Shown one piece after another: positions 8,825 to 19,276 of a stretch of DNA of 64,000 nt (positions are counted from its first letter, which is position 1; every line of letters starts with the position of its first letter). A program made the translations under genes and the position numbers. The notes below the pieces were generated by a model. It worked only from the letters and a program-made list of their open reading frames with translations, did not search any database and was not told where the DNA came from. The DNA comes from Carboxylicivirga linearis. Lineage in GTDB: Bacteria; Bacteroidota; Bacteroidia; Bacteroidales; Marinilabiliaceae. Location: the NCBI RefSeq assembly GCF_018271995.1, contig NZ_JAGUCO010000011.1:1-64000 (forward strand), in the 5' to 3' direction.

Positions 8825-10444
8825 ATGAAAAAAAGATCAATCTTATTTTACCTGATCATTAGCATTATTGCATTGCAATCTAATGCTCAAAAAGGGACAC
8901 AACAGATAAGTAAAGGTTTCATTCCTGGTGAAAATGATACGAAATCAGCATCTAACACCATACTTGAAATTAATGCTGCTGAAATTCATCAAGACAAAAA
9001 AAACACCTTACTTAAATCAGCAAACAGTACAGCTGAGTTACTTGATAGTATTGTGAGAACATATGATAATGGAGATTTTCGCTCAAAAACAATTTATGAG
9101 TATGATGAAAACGGGAATAGAACCCTTATTCAACACCATAATTGGGATATTGAAAATAAGGCCTGGTTAAATACCAACAAATATGTCTATGATTACAATT
9201 CAAACGGAGATCAAACTTTATATGAAACATATAAATGGGAAGATTCATGGATATGTACTCATAAAACAGAACGAGAATGGGGTGTTGATTCAGAAGGCAA
9301 TACAACCTTGACAACCACTGTTTACGATTGGGATTCTGAATTAGAACAGCTTACCCCTACTCAAAAGCAAGACTTTGTATATTATAACAATAGTAATACC
9401 ATCAAGCAACGAATTGGCTATTTATGGGGAAATGATACTTGGGAGCCTTATAGTAAACTTGATCAATTATATGATAACGAAGGATATGATTTAACAAGTA
9501 CTGAATATTATTGGGATTCCGAAATTAATAGCTACCGAGGCAGTAAGAAAGTTGGATACATCTATAGTATTGATAAAGATTATACAAAAATCATGGCTAA
9601 TTTCCACTGGGATGAAAATAAATGGGATTGGCTGACTAAAACAGAGCGAGAAAATAATGAATTTGGATCCATTTTATCGAATACTGAATTTATAAAAGAA
9701 GGTGATGTTTGGGTTCCTGTGAGTAAAATTGGATATGATGGAGGCTATATTGTATACTATAAATTTATTGACCAAGACTTTATACCTGATTATAAAGAAT
9801 CCACTTATTATGAAAATAACAATTTAATTAACAGAATAATATACAACTGGGATAAAAACAACCAGGAATGGTATCTAGCATATTACTTAAGCAATTATTG
9901 GGATTATTATTACTCTTCAGAAGACGCCTCAATGGATACCTGGAAAATTATTCAAAAAGTAGAATTACAGTACGATAATAATGGCAATGAAATAGCACGT
10001 GTTCAATTAGTTCGTAACAGCCCATATGATCCATGGACAGAAAACTACACATATAAACAAATTTCTGAATATAATGAAAACAATCAAACCTTGTATAGTC
10101 TGGTATACCATTGGGCGGAAGAAGATTGGGATGATGAAAATCCAAATAAAGATAGTTGGATATATATTTACAGAAGTGACTATTATTACTCAGATCAAAT
10201 GGCAACTAATACAGGTGAAACCTATGCTATTCAGTTTCAAACTTATCCTAATCCGGTAAAAAACAACCTAATTGTTTCAGGTACTAAAGAAGGAGAGTCA
10301 ATCCGTATTTTTGATCTAAATGGTGGTATAATTGGAGTATATAAAGCCTCTACCAATGAAACATCAATAGAATTAGGGCACTTGCCCAATGGCATATATA
10401 TGATTAACATTGACGGAACAAGTATTAAAATAGTTAAAGAATAA
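8825..10444 (+). CDS. T9SS-secreted protein with YD/W-rich repeats
   Basis: The protein has 539 residues: a signal peptide (about 1-21, ending SNAQ), then roughly ten irregular repeats of about 40-50 residues rich in Tyr, Trp and Asp (for example YEYDENGNRT and YDYNSNGDQT, each followed by a W-containing strand). The C-terminal 70 residues form a type A T9SS sorting domain (TYPNPVKNNLIV ... IFDLNG ... LPNGIYMINI). The repeats resemble RHS/YD-type beta repeats of surface proteins. It is probably exported through the outer membrane and anchored or released by T9SS. Ligand unknown. Confidence 0.82.
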   Translation: MKKRSILFYLIISIIALQSNAQKGTQQISKGFIPGENDTKSASNTILEINAAEIHQDKKNTLLKSANSTAELLDSIVRTYDNGDFRSKTIYEYDENGNRTLIQHHNWDIENKAWLNTNKYVYDYNSNGDQTLYETYKWEDSWICTHKTEREWGVDSEGNTTLTTTVYDWDSELEQLTPTQKQDFVYYNNSNTIKQRIGYLWGNDTWEPYSKLDQLYDNEGYDLTSTEYYWDSEINSYRGSKKVGYIYSIDKDYTKIMANFHWDENKWDWLTKTERENNEFGSILSNTEFIKEGDVWVPVSKIGYDGGYIVYYKFIDQDFIPDYKESTYYENNNLINRIIYNWDKNNQEWYLAYYLSNYWDYYYSSEDASMDTWKIIQKVELQYDNNGNEIARVQLVRNSPYDPWTENYTYKQISEYNENNQTLYSLVYHWAEEDWDDENPNKDSWIYIYRSDYYYSDQMATNTGETYAIQFQTYPNPVKNNLIVSGTKEGESIRIFDLNGGIIGVYKASTNETSIELGHLPNGIYMINIDGTSIKIVKE

Positions 10445-10682
10445 ACTGTTGTATTCTTCAAATGAGAGGTGGACCGAATCAATTATCAAAAAACCTTTCT
10501 CATTAATAAATCACTTAATTATTTTATATTATCTTACTTGATATCATCTTTGATTTGGACTTTAAACAACAAGCAAAAATAATAAGCAATCAGAGTATCT
10601 ATTTTATAGAAATTCCCTCGACTGCAAACAAAAAGGAAATACATAAAATCAATAAACACTAACCCTATTTTTAAATTTTCAG

Positions 10683-10714
10683 ATGCAGGATACTAAAATA
10701 ATTGTATCCTGCAT
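10683..10714 (-). terminator. Hairpin terminator after the GH28 gene
   Basis: ATGCAGGATAC and GTATCCTGCAT form an 11-bp perfect stem around a ten-base loop, 28 bases past the GH28 stop codon on the minus strand. It can also serve the plus strand, where a T-rich stretch follows. The rest of the 298-base gap between 10445 and 10742 shows nothing recognisable. Confidence 0.6.
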
Positions 10715-10742
10715 TTGTATTTCTTAAAAATACCCTCTTACA

Positions 10743-12158
10743 TTATTGATTATCATTTATCAGATTCTCATTTAAATAGTTTGCTTGAGAAATACTGTCA
10801 CACTGCACATTTTCCAACACAACATTTCTAACCGGCAACTCCTCTTGCCCCTGAATACGTGATACGAACTTACCTTTTTTGGCACTAATATTCTTTAGGT
10901 AAATGTCAGATATAGGCGTTAATCGTCGTTCGATGGTAGGCACCAAATTTCGCCACTGATACAACACATCGGTTTCTATCCCCAACAATCCTTCACGCAT
11001 TGAGTCGGCTGTTATATTACTAACATGTATATTTTTCACATATCCTCCGCGTCGCTCATTGGTTTTAATAAACACCAGATGAAACATACTGGCACCGTCA
11101 GCTACCTCGCAATTATCCATAAATACATTTTCAATACCTCCAGATAATTCACTTCCTACAGCTAATAACTGATGACCGTTTTTCACCTTGCAATTTCGGA
11201 TAACAAGATTTTTGGTAGGAGTATCTAAACGCCAAGCATCTTGGTTACGACCCGATTTTACAGCTATGGCATCATCACCCTGATCAAACACGCAATTTTC
11301 AATCAGCATATTCTGCGTCATCTCCGGATCTACACCGTCGTTATTATGTCCGTGTGCATACACTGTGAGGTTACGCAACACCACATCTTTACACAAATAT
11401 GGATGAATGGTCCAGAAAGGGCTGTTGGTGATCTTCACACCGTCGAGCAACACATTTTCACATCGGTTAAACTGAATAAAATGAGGACGAAGATGAGACG
11501 TATCATTCACCATTACTCTTTCTTCCACAGGCGCATATTCCGAAGCTCTCATATATAACCATTTCAAACTGTTCATGTGAGCTGGCGGACGCTTATACCA
11601 AACCTTCCAGGTATCCAGTTTAGCCTTCAACTCCCCCTCTCCTGTAATGGCTACATTCTTACATTCGTAAGCATATACCAATGGCGAATAATTATAACAT
11701 TCCATACCTTCCCAGGTAGTATGAACAGCCGGCAAATAATCATCCGGATCATCCGAGAATAAGAGAACCGCATCTTTTTCGAGATGCAAATTTATATTAC
11801 TTTTAAAATGAATGGTTTTAGTCAGCCACTCACCTGCAGGAATCAGCACTGTTCCACCGCCTGATTCATTTGCTTTGGCAATTGCCTGAACAATAGCTGC
11901 CGATGTCTTTTCTTTATCTCCGTGAACGGCTCCGAAGTCTGTAATCGGGAATACTTTACAACTGCCAAAATCGGGAATTGTTATATCAGGCATCTCAAAA
12001 GGAGCCTCAACCTGAACTTTCTTCAACAATACAGTATTCTTATCTTGCAGACAAGAAACCAACAAACCATTCATTAATACAGAAAGAGTTACAAGAAGCA
12101 TTTTTATTCTTATCTCTTTAATGAGTAAGCCTTTAATCTTAACAAAAAATCTTTTCAT
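10743..12158 (-). CDS. Glycoside hydrolase family 28 lipoprotein (polygalacturonase-like)
   Basis: This 471-residue protein has a long N-terminus and a lipobox (LLVSC); a start at the internal ATG of MLLVTLSVLM is also possible (12101). Right-handed beta-helix features of GH28 are clear: NNDGVDPEM in place of the NTDG motif, the catalytic pair in DQGDDAIAVKSG, then GSELSGGIENV and RRGGYVKNI. The GSExSGG form is typical of exo-acting pectin or rhamnogalacturonan enzymes rather than classic endo-polygalacturonases. It is divergent from GH2-GH35 genes across a 279-base promoter region, which suggests joint action on a pectic glycan at the cell surface or in the periplasm. Confidence 0.9.
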   Translation of the reverse strand: MKRFFVKIKGLLIKEIRIKMLLVTLSVLMNGLLVSCLQDKNTVLLKKVQVEAPFEMPDITIPDFGSCKVFPITDFGAVHGDKEKTSAAIVQAIAKANESGGGTVLIPAGEWLTKTIHFKSNINLHLEKDAVLLFSDDPDDYLPAVHTTWEGMECYNYSPLVYAYECKNVAITGEGELKAKLDTWKVWYKRPPAHMNSLKWLYMRASEYAPVEERVMVNDTSHLRPHFIQFNRCENVLLDGVKITNSPFWTIHPYLCKDVVLRNLTVYAHGHNNDGVDPEMTQNMLIENCVFDQGDDAIAVKSGRNQDAWRLDTPTKNLVIRNCKVKNGHQLLAVGSELSGGIENVFMDNCEVADGASMFHLVFIKTNERRGGYVKNIHVSNITADSMREGLLGIETDVLYQWRNLVPTIERRLTPISDIYLKNISAKKGKFVSRIQGQEELPVRNVVLENVQCDSISQANYLNENLINDNQ

Positions 12159-12437
12159 AAAACTGTTTTAAGGATTTTTAAAGGTAAAAACCTAATAATC
12201 TAATAGCTATTAAAATTGTTCAATTTAATGTAAGATAGTACTTCGCACCTGCCCATATTATATATCGCAAAATCTAATAATTCTGTACTTTCAGATCATG
12301 CATCAAATACTTTTAATTAAATTATTGTCCATTTATTAAGTATTATATTCCATTCCACTTGTTTTTAGCATTCCTAATTTTATCCAATATATATCAATAA
12401 GCTTAAATTCATCAAAAAAAGTAAAGGTGGCAGCAAT

Positions 12438-15281
12438 ATGAAAAATCCAATAGCATTTATACTCATCCTGGTATTATCACTCTGCAGTTGTCGAAAATCA
12501 AATGAATTACAGATAGATTTAAATGGAGAATGGACCTATCAACTGGATGAAAAAGAAATTGGAATTAAAGAAAAGTGGTTTAATACCAATTTTAATAATA
12601 CCATTTCACTCCCCGGAGCTCTTCGCGATTATGGCATAGGTCATGAACCTGATTTGCATACCAACTGGACGGGAAGTATTTATGACAGCTCATGGTATTT
12701 CAATCCTGCGATGGAAAAATATCGTCAGGCGGGCAATGTTAAATTCCCGTTCTGGTTAACTCCTGACAAACACTATGTAGGGAAGGCATGGTATCAGAAA
12801 GAAGTTGAAATACCTGCCAAATGGCAAGACAAAGATATTGTCATTTTTCTGGAACGTCCTCATTGGCAAACAACGGTTTGGTTTGATAAAGTAAAAATCG
12901 GATCAGACAACAGCTTATCTGTACCTCATCAGTTTATTATACCTGCTGAAGCTGTAACAGAAGGCAAACATCGTCTGACAGTGTTGGTCGATAATGCCAT
13001 TCGTGATATTGATCCCGGAATTAATTCTCACAGTATCTCCGATCATACTCAGGGCAACTGGAACGGAATAGTTGGTGCCATGAAGATGTTTCCCAAATCA
13101 GATGTACGTATTCAGCAATTAAAAATCACTCCTAATTTACAAGGACAGTCAATAACAGCAGAGGTAATCCTGTCTTCAGCCTTGCCCAACGGTAAACTGA
13201 CTTTTGAGGTCAAAGGAAAGAATCACAATCATCAGTTACCAGCACTGACTAAAGATTGTAAAGTTGAAAAGGATACGTTGGTTTACAACATTCCAATGGG
13301 TGATGATTTCAAAACCTGGAGCGAATTTTCACCGGATATTTATGAACTAAGCGTTCAATTATCTGATTCATCAGGATCTATCGATTCATTTGCATCATCA
13401 TTCGGAATGAGGGAATTCACCATTAACGATAAACATTTCGAAATAAACGGCGTTCCTCTGTTTTTAAGAGGTACCACCGAATGCTGCGTATTTCCGCTGA
13501 CAGGTTACCCGCCAACCGATGAAAAAGATTGGGATCGTATTTTCGAAATTTGTCAATCATTTGGATTGAACCATATGCGCTTCCATTCATATTGCCCGCC
13601 CGAAGCAGCTTTTAAGTCGGCTGACAGAGCCGGTTTTTATTTGCAGGTGGAAGGTCCGAGCTGGGCAAAATATTCCACTTCGCTGGGATATGGTAAACCC
13701 GTTGATCAATACCTGATGGACGAAACCAAGCGCATCATTGATACTTATGGTAATCATCCGTCGTTTTGCATGATGGCATATGGCAACGAGCCATCGGGTA
13801 AATATGTGCCATATCTCGAAAACTGGGTGGATCACTTCCGAAAATACGATCCACAACGGGTATTTACCGGCGCTTCTACAGGCAGAAGCTGGGCCATTAT
13901 CGATAACAGCGATTTTATTGTTCGGTCTCCGCCACGAGGTCTGCAGTGGAAAACCAAACAACCCGAATCGGAATTCGATTACCGCGATAAAACCGAGAAT
14001 CAAGAGCGCCCTTATGTAACATTTGAAATGGGACAATGGTGTGTATTCCCCAATTTTAAAGAGATTGAAAAATATACAGGATCGCTCAAAGCTAAAAACT
14101 TTGAGCTATTTCAGGAAGATCTGGCTGATCATCATATGTCTGATTTAGCCGATGATTTTCTGATGGCTTCGGGTAAAATGCAGGCATCGTGCTACAAACA
14201 AGAGATAGAAGCTACCATGCGAACGCCTAATCTGGCAGGATTCCAGCTGTTGTCATTGATTGATTTCAGCGGACAGGGAACTGCGCTAGTTGGTGTTCTG
14301 GATGCTTTTTGGGATGAGAAAGGTTATATTACAGCCAAAGAGTTTTCGTCGTTCTGTAACAAAGTGGTGCCATTAGTACGACTTCCAAAATTCACCTTCG
14401 AATCCAACGAAAATCTGGAAGCTGCAATCGAGATTGCTAATTTCAGTGGTAAAGCTATCAACAATGAACCCGTAAAATGGCAGTTGCTAAGAGATTCAGC
14501 CACCGTAGTTAAACAAGGAAGTATCAAAACCTCAACCATTTCGGTTGGTCACAACAATCCGATTGGTAATATTGAGGTCCCTTTAAGTTTTGCTGAAAAA
14601 GCCGAACAACTAACGCTTGCTGTATCTGTGGGCGAATATCAAAACCAATGGAATATATGGGTTTACCCTGTTGCTCAACCAGAAATTAAAACGGATGATC
14701 TGATTATTACCGATCAGATTAATGCAAAAACCTTACAGGCATTAGAAGATGGTAAATCAGTATTATTGCTTGCTGCAGGTAAAGTTGAGAATGGTAAAGA
14801 TGTGGTTCAGCATCATACGCCTGTTTTTTGGAATACATCTTGGTTCCGCATGCGTCCGCCACATACAACGGGTGTATTAATTCAAAATGAGCATCCTGTG
14901 TTTAATGATTTCCCTACTGATTATTACAGCGATATGCAGTGGTGGGAAATTGATAACCTGCAACAAGCCATGAATCTGGAGTATTTCCCTGTAGATTTTC
15001 GTCCGTTGATTCAACCCATCGACACCTGGTTTATGAATCGAAGACTGGCAATGCTTTTTGAAGCAAATGTGGGAAAAGGTAAGTTGATGGTTTGCAGCAT
15101 TGATCTATCAGACAATATGAATGAAAGACCAGTGGCACGTCAGTTGAAGCAAAGTATTCTCAACTATATAATATCCGATCAGTTTTTTCCTTCTTCTGAT
15201 ATTAATTATGAAGTGATAGAAGAACTTTTTGAGAAGAAAGAACGTGAGGGGTGGAAATCGTATGTACGGGAAGATCCTTAA
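12438..15281 (+). CDS. Glycoside hydrolase family 2 lipoprotein
   Basis: The 947-residue protein has a lipoprotein signal (LILVLSLCSC). It holds an N-terminal GH2 sugar-binding jelly roll (about 25-200), an immunoglobulin-like domain (about 225-325), and a TIM barrel (about 330-640) with the acid/base Glu451 in AYGNEPSG and the likely nucleophile Glu530 in TFEMGQW. About 300 further C-terminal residues lack an obvious family. The class covers beta-galactosidases, mannosidases and glucuronidases; the specificity cannot be read from the sequence. GH35 follows after 20 bases, so the two form an operon that likely removes side chains of the same glycan as the divergent GH28. Confidence 0.88.
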   Translation: MKNPIAFILILVLSLCSCRKSNELQIDLNGEWTYQLDEKEIGIKEKWFNTNFNNTISLPGALRDYGIGHEPDLHTNWTGSIYDSSWYFNPAMEKYRQAGNVKFPFWLTPDKHYVGKAWYQKEVEIPAKWQDKDIVIFLERPHWQTTVWFDKVKIGSDNSLSVPHQFIIPAEAVTEGKHRLTVLVDNAIRDIDPGINSHSISDHTQGNWNGIVGAMKMFPKSDVRIQQLKITPNLQGQSITAEVILSSALPNGKLTFEVKGKNHNHQLPALTKDCKVEKDTLVYNIPMGDDFKTWSEFSPDIYELSVQLSDSSGSIDSFASSFGMREFTINDKHFEINGVPLFLRGTTECCVFPLTGYPPTDEKDWDRIFEICQSFGLNHMRFHSYCPPEAAFKSADRAGFYLQVEGPSWAKYSTSLGYGKPVDQYLMDETKRIIDTYGNHPSFCMMAYGNEPSGKYVPYLENWVDHFRKYDPQRVFTGASTGRSWAIIDNSDFIVRSPPRGLQWKTKQPESEFDYRDKTENQERPYVTFEMGQWCVFPNFKEIEKYTGSLKAKNFELFQEDLADHHMSDLADDFLMASGKMQASCYKQEIEATMRTPNLAGFQLLSLIDFSGQGTALVGVLDAFWDEKGYITAKEFSSFCNKVVPLVRLPKFTFESNENLEAAIEIANFSGKAINNEPVKWQLLRDSATVVKQGSIKTSTISVGHNNPIGNIEVPLSFAEKAEQLTLAVSVGEYQNQWNIWVYPVAQPEIKTDDLIITDQINAKTLQALEDGKSVLLLAAGKVENGKDVVQHHTPVFWNTSWFRMRPPHTTGVLIQNEHPVFNDFPTDYYSDMQWWEIDNLQQAMNLEYFPVDFRPLIQPIDTWFMNRRLAMLFEANVGKGKLMVCSIDLSDNMNERPVARQLKQSILNYIISDQFFPSSDINYEVIEELFEKKEREGWKSYVREDP

Positions 15282-15301
15282 TACACCCAAATTAATAAGC
15301 T

Positions 15302-17701
15302 ATGAATATGCGAAAGATAACAACATTTATACTGGCAGTTTTTCTGATATCGGGCATAAAAGCTCAAACCACCTATACCATCAATATTGATCAGCCGGAG
15401 CAGGAAATTATCCGTGGACATCTTGATTTAGGTGGTTCTAATCCTGCCGGAGAAGAAATTACAGTTAACAGTTATTATATCGAAAAAGACGGTAAACCTT
15501 TCTTTCCGATTATTGGGGAATTTCATTATGCTCGCTTTGATGAGAAATACTGGGAAGAAGAGGTCCTAAAGATGAAAGCCGGTGGTATCAATACCATTGC
15601 TACTTACGTATTCTGGAATCTTCACGAACGTAAGGAAGGTATTTTCGATTGGACCGGAGACCTGAACCTGAAAAAGTTTCTTGAGTTGATTAATAAACAT
15701 CAGCTATATGCCATTGTTCGTGTGGGTCCGTTTTGTCACGGTGAAATGCGTAACGGAGGCTTGCCCGACTGGCTCTACGGAAGAACATTTGAAGTAAGAA
15801 GCAACGCTCCTGAATACCTTGATTACGTTGACCGTTTGTATGGAGAGATTGGCAAACAAACAGTCGGTCTTTTGTATAAAGACGGCGGACCGGTAATTGG
15901 CATTCAGCTCGAAAACGAATATCAGCATTCATCAGCTCCCTGGGAATTTATGTATCCAGGAAGTAAAAAAGACGGAACAGTTCCTGATCGTGAAGCTGCT
16001 TTTTCGCACACTCAAATTACCGTTACCGATGGTGTAAATCCATGGTCGGAATACGGAAAGCAACACATGGTCAACCTGAAAAAACTGGCTAAGAAGAATG
16101 GATTGGATACACCTATCTATACAGCTACTGGTTGGGGAAATGCCACCATAGTTGAAAAAGGAAGCTTACCGGTTACCGCTGGTTATGCCTACCCTTTCTG
16201 GTCTGATCCGCGACCTTCAAGCTTTTATCTCTTTAAAGACATCAGAAAAAAACCGGACTATAGCCCGGTAAGCTACAATACCGACCTCTACCCTTCCATC
16301 TCCGCCGAAATTGGTCCCGGTATACAGGTTAAATACTCACGTCGCCCGGTGGTTGATTACCGAAGTGTTAATCCTTTAATGACCCGCATTATCGGAAGTG
16401 GCTCAAATGGCATCGGATATTACATGTATCATGGTGGTTCAACCCCGGTGCTCGAAGGTAAATACTATAACGAAGAAGCAAACGGAATACCTCGGATCAA
16501 TTATGATTTTCAGGCTCCCATTGGGCAATACGGACAAGTACGCTACCATTTTAAACATCTGCGTATGCTGCATCTATTTTTAGATGCATATGCTGATGTA
16601 CTTGCTCCGATGAAGACTGTTTTACCAGAAACAAATACCGGTATCAAAGCTGATAACACAGAAACATTACGATATGCAGTCCGCTCATACGGTAATTCCG
16701 GATTCTTGTTTATCATCAATTTCCAGGATCATATCGATCTGAAGAATATTGAAGATGTACACATTGATATACATGCTAAAAACGAAACCTTCTCGTTCCC
16801 TTCTATAGGAACTTTTGATGTTAATGAAACCACCAGTGCCATACTTCCTTTTAATCTACAACTGGAAAAGGCACTGATTAAATCAGCTACCGTTCAACCG
16901 CTGACTATCCTTAAAAAAACGGAGATGAATTACTATGTATTCCATAGCATCACCGGAATAGATGCCGAGATTAATTTTCCAACAGACACTAAAATATCGA
17001 AACTAAATAACGCACGAGTTACAATGGTTAACGGTATACGTAAGGTAAGCTCCAATACATCGGGGCCTTTTTCGTTTACCGCAAATGAAACCAGCATATT
17101 AGTTATACCGGAAGATATGGCGGTTAATGCCACTAAAATAAACGAAGACTTATATATTTCGGATGCATTAATTCTGAAGGATACTAATAAATTGCAATTA
17201 ATAACGCGCGAAACAGAAAATCAAATTCACATCTTTCCGGCTCAAAAAAGAGATTTAGCAGCTTCTTCGGCAAATATTAAAAAAGCGAACACTTTGCATA
17301 AAGGTTTTGATTCGTATACCGTGACTTTTGACGAAATAAAACCCGATGTAGTGATTGAAAAAGCAACCTCGCGAAAATATACTTTGCAACTGCAATCTAT
17401 CATCTCCAACCTGAATGATGTATTTGTTGATATTGATTACATCGGCGATCGTGGTCTGGCATTTATTGACGGCAAAATGATTACCGATCATTTTTACCAT
17501 AATCGCACATGGGAACTCAGCTTAAAAAACTTTGCTTCTGAATTGAATGATAATCAGATGGTATTTGTTTTTCACCCTATGTACTCCGACTATAGTTACT
17601 TGAAAGATCTGAATGAAGTTCCTGAATTTATAAAAGGGAAATATTTAGAGATAAAAGATTTTAAAGTCATTCCGGAATACAAAACAGTTATCTCTCTCTA
17701 A
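15302..17701 (+). CDS. Glycoside hydrolase family 35 beta-galactosidase
   Basis: This 799-residue protein has a signal peptide (to about residue 21) and a GH35 catalytic barrel: GEFHYARF, INTIATYVFWNLHE, VRVGPFCHGEMRNGGLP, the acid/base Glu206 in QLENEY, and the nucleophile Glu336 in SAEIGPG. C-terminal beta domains (about 440-799) fit the jelly rolls of the family. It should release terminal beta-galactose (or arabinose in some members) from oligosaccharides. Second gene of the GH2-GH35 operon, without SusC/SusD partners in view. Confidence 0.92.
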   Translation: MNMRKITTFILAVFLISGIKAQTTYTINIDQPEQEIIRGHLDLGGSNPAGEEITVNSYYIEKDGKPFFPIIGEFHYARFDEKYWEEEVLKMKAGGINTIATYVFWNLHERKEGIFDWTGDLNLKKFLELINKHQLYAIVRVGPFCHGEMRNGGLPDWLYGRTFEVRSNAPEYLDYVDRLYGEIGKQTVGLLYKDGGPVIGIQLENEYQHSSAPWEFMYPGSKKDGTVPDREAAFSHTQITVTDGVNPWSEYGKQHMVNLKKLAKKNGLDTPIYTATGWGNATIVEKGSLPVTAGYAYPFWSDPRPSSFYLFKDIRKKPDYSPVSYNTDLYPSISAEIGPGIQVKYSRRPVVDYRSVNPLMTRIIGSGSNGIGYYMYHGGSTPVLEGKYYNEEANGIPRINYDFQAPIGQYGQVRYHFKHLRMLHLFLDAYADVLAPMKTVLPETNTGIKADNTETLRYAVRSYGNSGFLFIINFQDHIDLKNIEDVHIDIHAKNETFSFPSIGTFDVNETTSAILPFNLQLEKALIKSATVQPLTILKKTEMNYYVFHSITGIDAEINFPTDTKISKLNNARVTMVNGIRKVSSNTSGPFSFTANETSILVIPEDMAVNATKINEDLYISDALILKDTNKLQLITRETENQIHIFPAQKRDLAASSANIKKANTLHKGFDSYTVTFDEIKPDVVIEKATSRKYTLQLQSIISNLNDVFVDIDYIGDRGLAFIDGKMITDHFYHNRTWELSLKNFASELNDNQMVFVFHPMYSDYSYLKDLNEVPEFIKGKYLEIKDFKVIPEYKTVISL

Positions 17702-17830
17702 ACCAATGATAAAAAACATGAATAACAGCATGCGGTAGGACTAATTATATTGTTGTTAGAAAGGTAGTTGTTGAACTATTGCATTTATTACTGTACCTTA
17801 AAAATCATAGTAATAACAAATTCTAACACA

Positions 17831-18661
17831 ATGGAAAAATATCAAAATCTAATTGAGAAAGCTTATGAAGTAATATTAGTGTATGGCCCTAAAGTAATTC
17901 TGGCCCTTATTGTTCTTGTTGTTGGTTTGTGGGTTATCAATCGCTTCACCAAGATGGCTCGAAAGGTAATGACAAAACAAAATGTAAATATTTCATTAAT
18001 TGGTTTTGTATCAAGCCTTACTAACCTTGGATTAAAAGCACTTTTACTGATTAGTGTAGCAGGAATGATAGGTATTCAAACCACCTCATTTATTGCCATT
18101 TTGGGAGCTGCGGGACTAGCTGTTGGACTTGCTCTTCAAGGTACCTTAGCAAATTTTGCTGGCGGAGTTATGGTTTTAATTTTCAAACCCTACAAAGTGG
18201 GTGATTTAATTAAAGCTCAAGGCCATCTGGGCGTGGTGAAAGAAATTCATATTTTTGTCACCATACTTTTATCTCCTGAGAGCAAAACCATTATTATACC
18301 TAATGGAGCTATTTCTAACGGTGATATTACCAACTACACAACCGAAGGTAAAATAAGGGTTGATATGACATTTGGCATTTCATACGAATCAAATATCAAG
18401 AAAGCCAAAGAACTATTATTAAATGTGATGAGTAATCATCCGAATGTATTAGAAGATCCCGCTCCTTTTGTTGGAGTCAGTGAATTAGGTGATAGCTCGG
18501 TAAATCTGGCTGTAAGACCCCATACTAAACCACAGGACTATTGGACTGTTTATTTTGACGTTTACGAACAAGGTAAAATTGCTCTCGATGAAGGTGGTAT
18601 TACCATTCCATTCCCTCAAGTGGATGTTCATTTTGATAAAGATGCTCGTATTTCAAATTAG
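17831..18661 (+). CDS. Small-conductance mechanosensitive channel (MscS family)
   Basis: Starting at ATG 17831 the protein has 276 residues; an upstream in-frame TTG at 17768 would add 21 residues with no family match and is not preferred. Three membrane helices (about 15-110) include the pore helix with its Gly/Ala-rich face (AILGAAGLAVGLALQGTLANFAGG), followed by the beta domain (FKPYKVGDLI, IPNGAISNGDITN) and the alpha-beta C-terminal domain. These match MscS, an inner-membrane tension valve against hypo-osmotic shock. A strong hairpin terminator closes the single-gene unit. Confidence 0.93.
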   Translation: MEKYQNLIEKAYEVILVYGPKVILALIVLVVGLWVINRFTKMARKVMTKQNVNISLIGFVSSLTNLGLKALLLISVAGMIGIQTTSFIAILGAAGLAVGLALQGTLANFAGGVMVLIFKPYKVGDLIKAQGHLGVVKEIHIFVTILLSPESKTIIIPNGAISNGDITNYTTEGKIRVDMTFGISYESNIKKAKELLLNVMSNHPNVLEDPAPFVGVSELGDSSVNLAVRPHTKPQDYWTVYFDVYEQGKIALDEGGITIPFPQVDVHFDKDARISN

Positions 18662-18685
18662 AATGATTACCAATAAACATAAACT

Positions 18686-18709
18686 AAGCCGGGTCCTCCG
18701 GCTTTTTTA
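18686..18709 (+). terminator. Rho-independent terminator after mscS-like gene
   Basis: AAGCCGG and CCGGCTT pair around a GTCCT loop (with a flanking G), followed directly by a run of Ts. It lies 24 bases past the stop codon. Confidence 0.88.
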
Positions 18710-18803
18710 TTATCAGAATAATAAACACCTATAAAAATCTACTGACATACTGTTGTCACTACCGCCATGTTTCTTTGCATTATCAATCTAAAACAAACAA
18801 AAG

Positions 18804-19256
18804 ATGGAAACAAAAAAAGTAGCACCCACAACAGTAGCAATTCACAGTATCAAAATTTCGTTATCAACCATTAGCAATGCCGTTGGAGTAATTCCGAATA
18901 TGATAATGGAAGAAATTCAGAAGCAAAACATCAAGCCTACAGCTCCGCAAATCTGGCATTACATCGATTGTGATGGCCAGATGGATACTGAATTCAACCT
19001 TGATATTTGTGTGCCGGTAGCTGAAACCGGTAAGGAAAATAATCTGATATCCTTTAAAGAATTAAATGCCTTTAAATGTATTACAGATATGCATCATGGA
19101 CCTTGGAGTGAGTTAGGTGCAGCCTACGAAAAACTATTTGGCAAACTGGCACAACAAGGCTTTAAACCAACAGGCCAATGTCGCGAAGTGTATCATCATT
19201 GCGATTTTGAAGATCAGAACAAATGTATAACCGAAATACAAGTAGAGGTACTCTAA
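18804..19256 (+). CDS. GyrI-like small-molecule-binding domain protein
   Basis: The protein has 150 residues and resembles the stand-alone effector-binding (GyrI/AraC_E_bind) fold: an N-terminal strand, a central DGQMDTEFNLDICVPV motif with the conserved acidic and aromatic positions, and a C-terminal LGAAYEKLFGKLAQQGF helix. Such proteins bind or hydrolyse small hydrophobic molecules, or act as companions of regulators. It lies upstream of a DUF3795 gene and a WYL regulator, with its own weak terminator after it. Confidence 0.75.
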   Translation: METKKVAPTTVAIHSIKISLSTISNAVGVIPNMIMEEIQKQNIKPTAPQIWHYIDCDGQMDTEFNLDICVPVAETGKENNLISFKELNAFKCITDMHHGPWSELGAAYEKLFGKLAQQGFKPTGQCREVYHHCDFEDQNKCITEIQVEVL

Positions 19257-19276
19257 TTTAATTACATTTATACAGT

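Noticed and set aside
13587-14036. 149-residue antisense reading frame inside the GH2 gene
   Set aside because: It is a shadow of a gene with clear catalytic motifs; it has no family features or start signal of its own.
17768-17830. Upstream TTG start for the MscS gene
   Set aside because: Adds 21 residues with no MscS similarity; ATG 17831 gives the normal family N-terminus.
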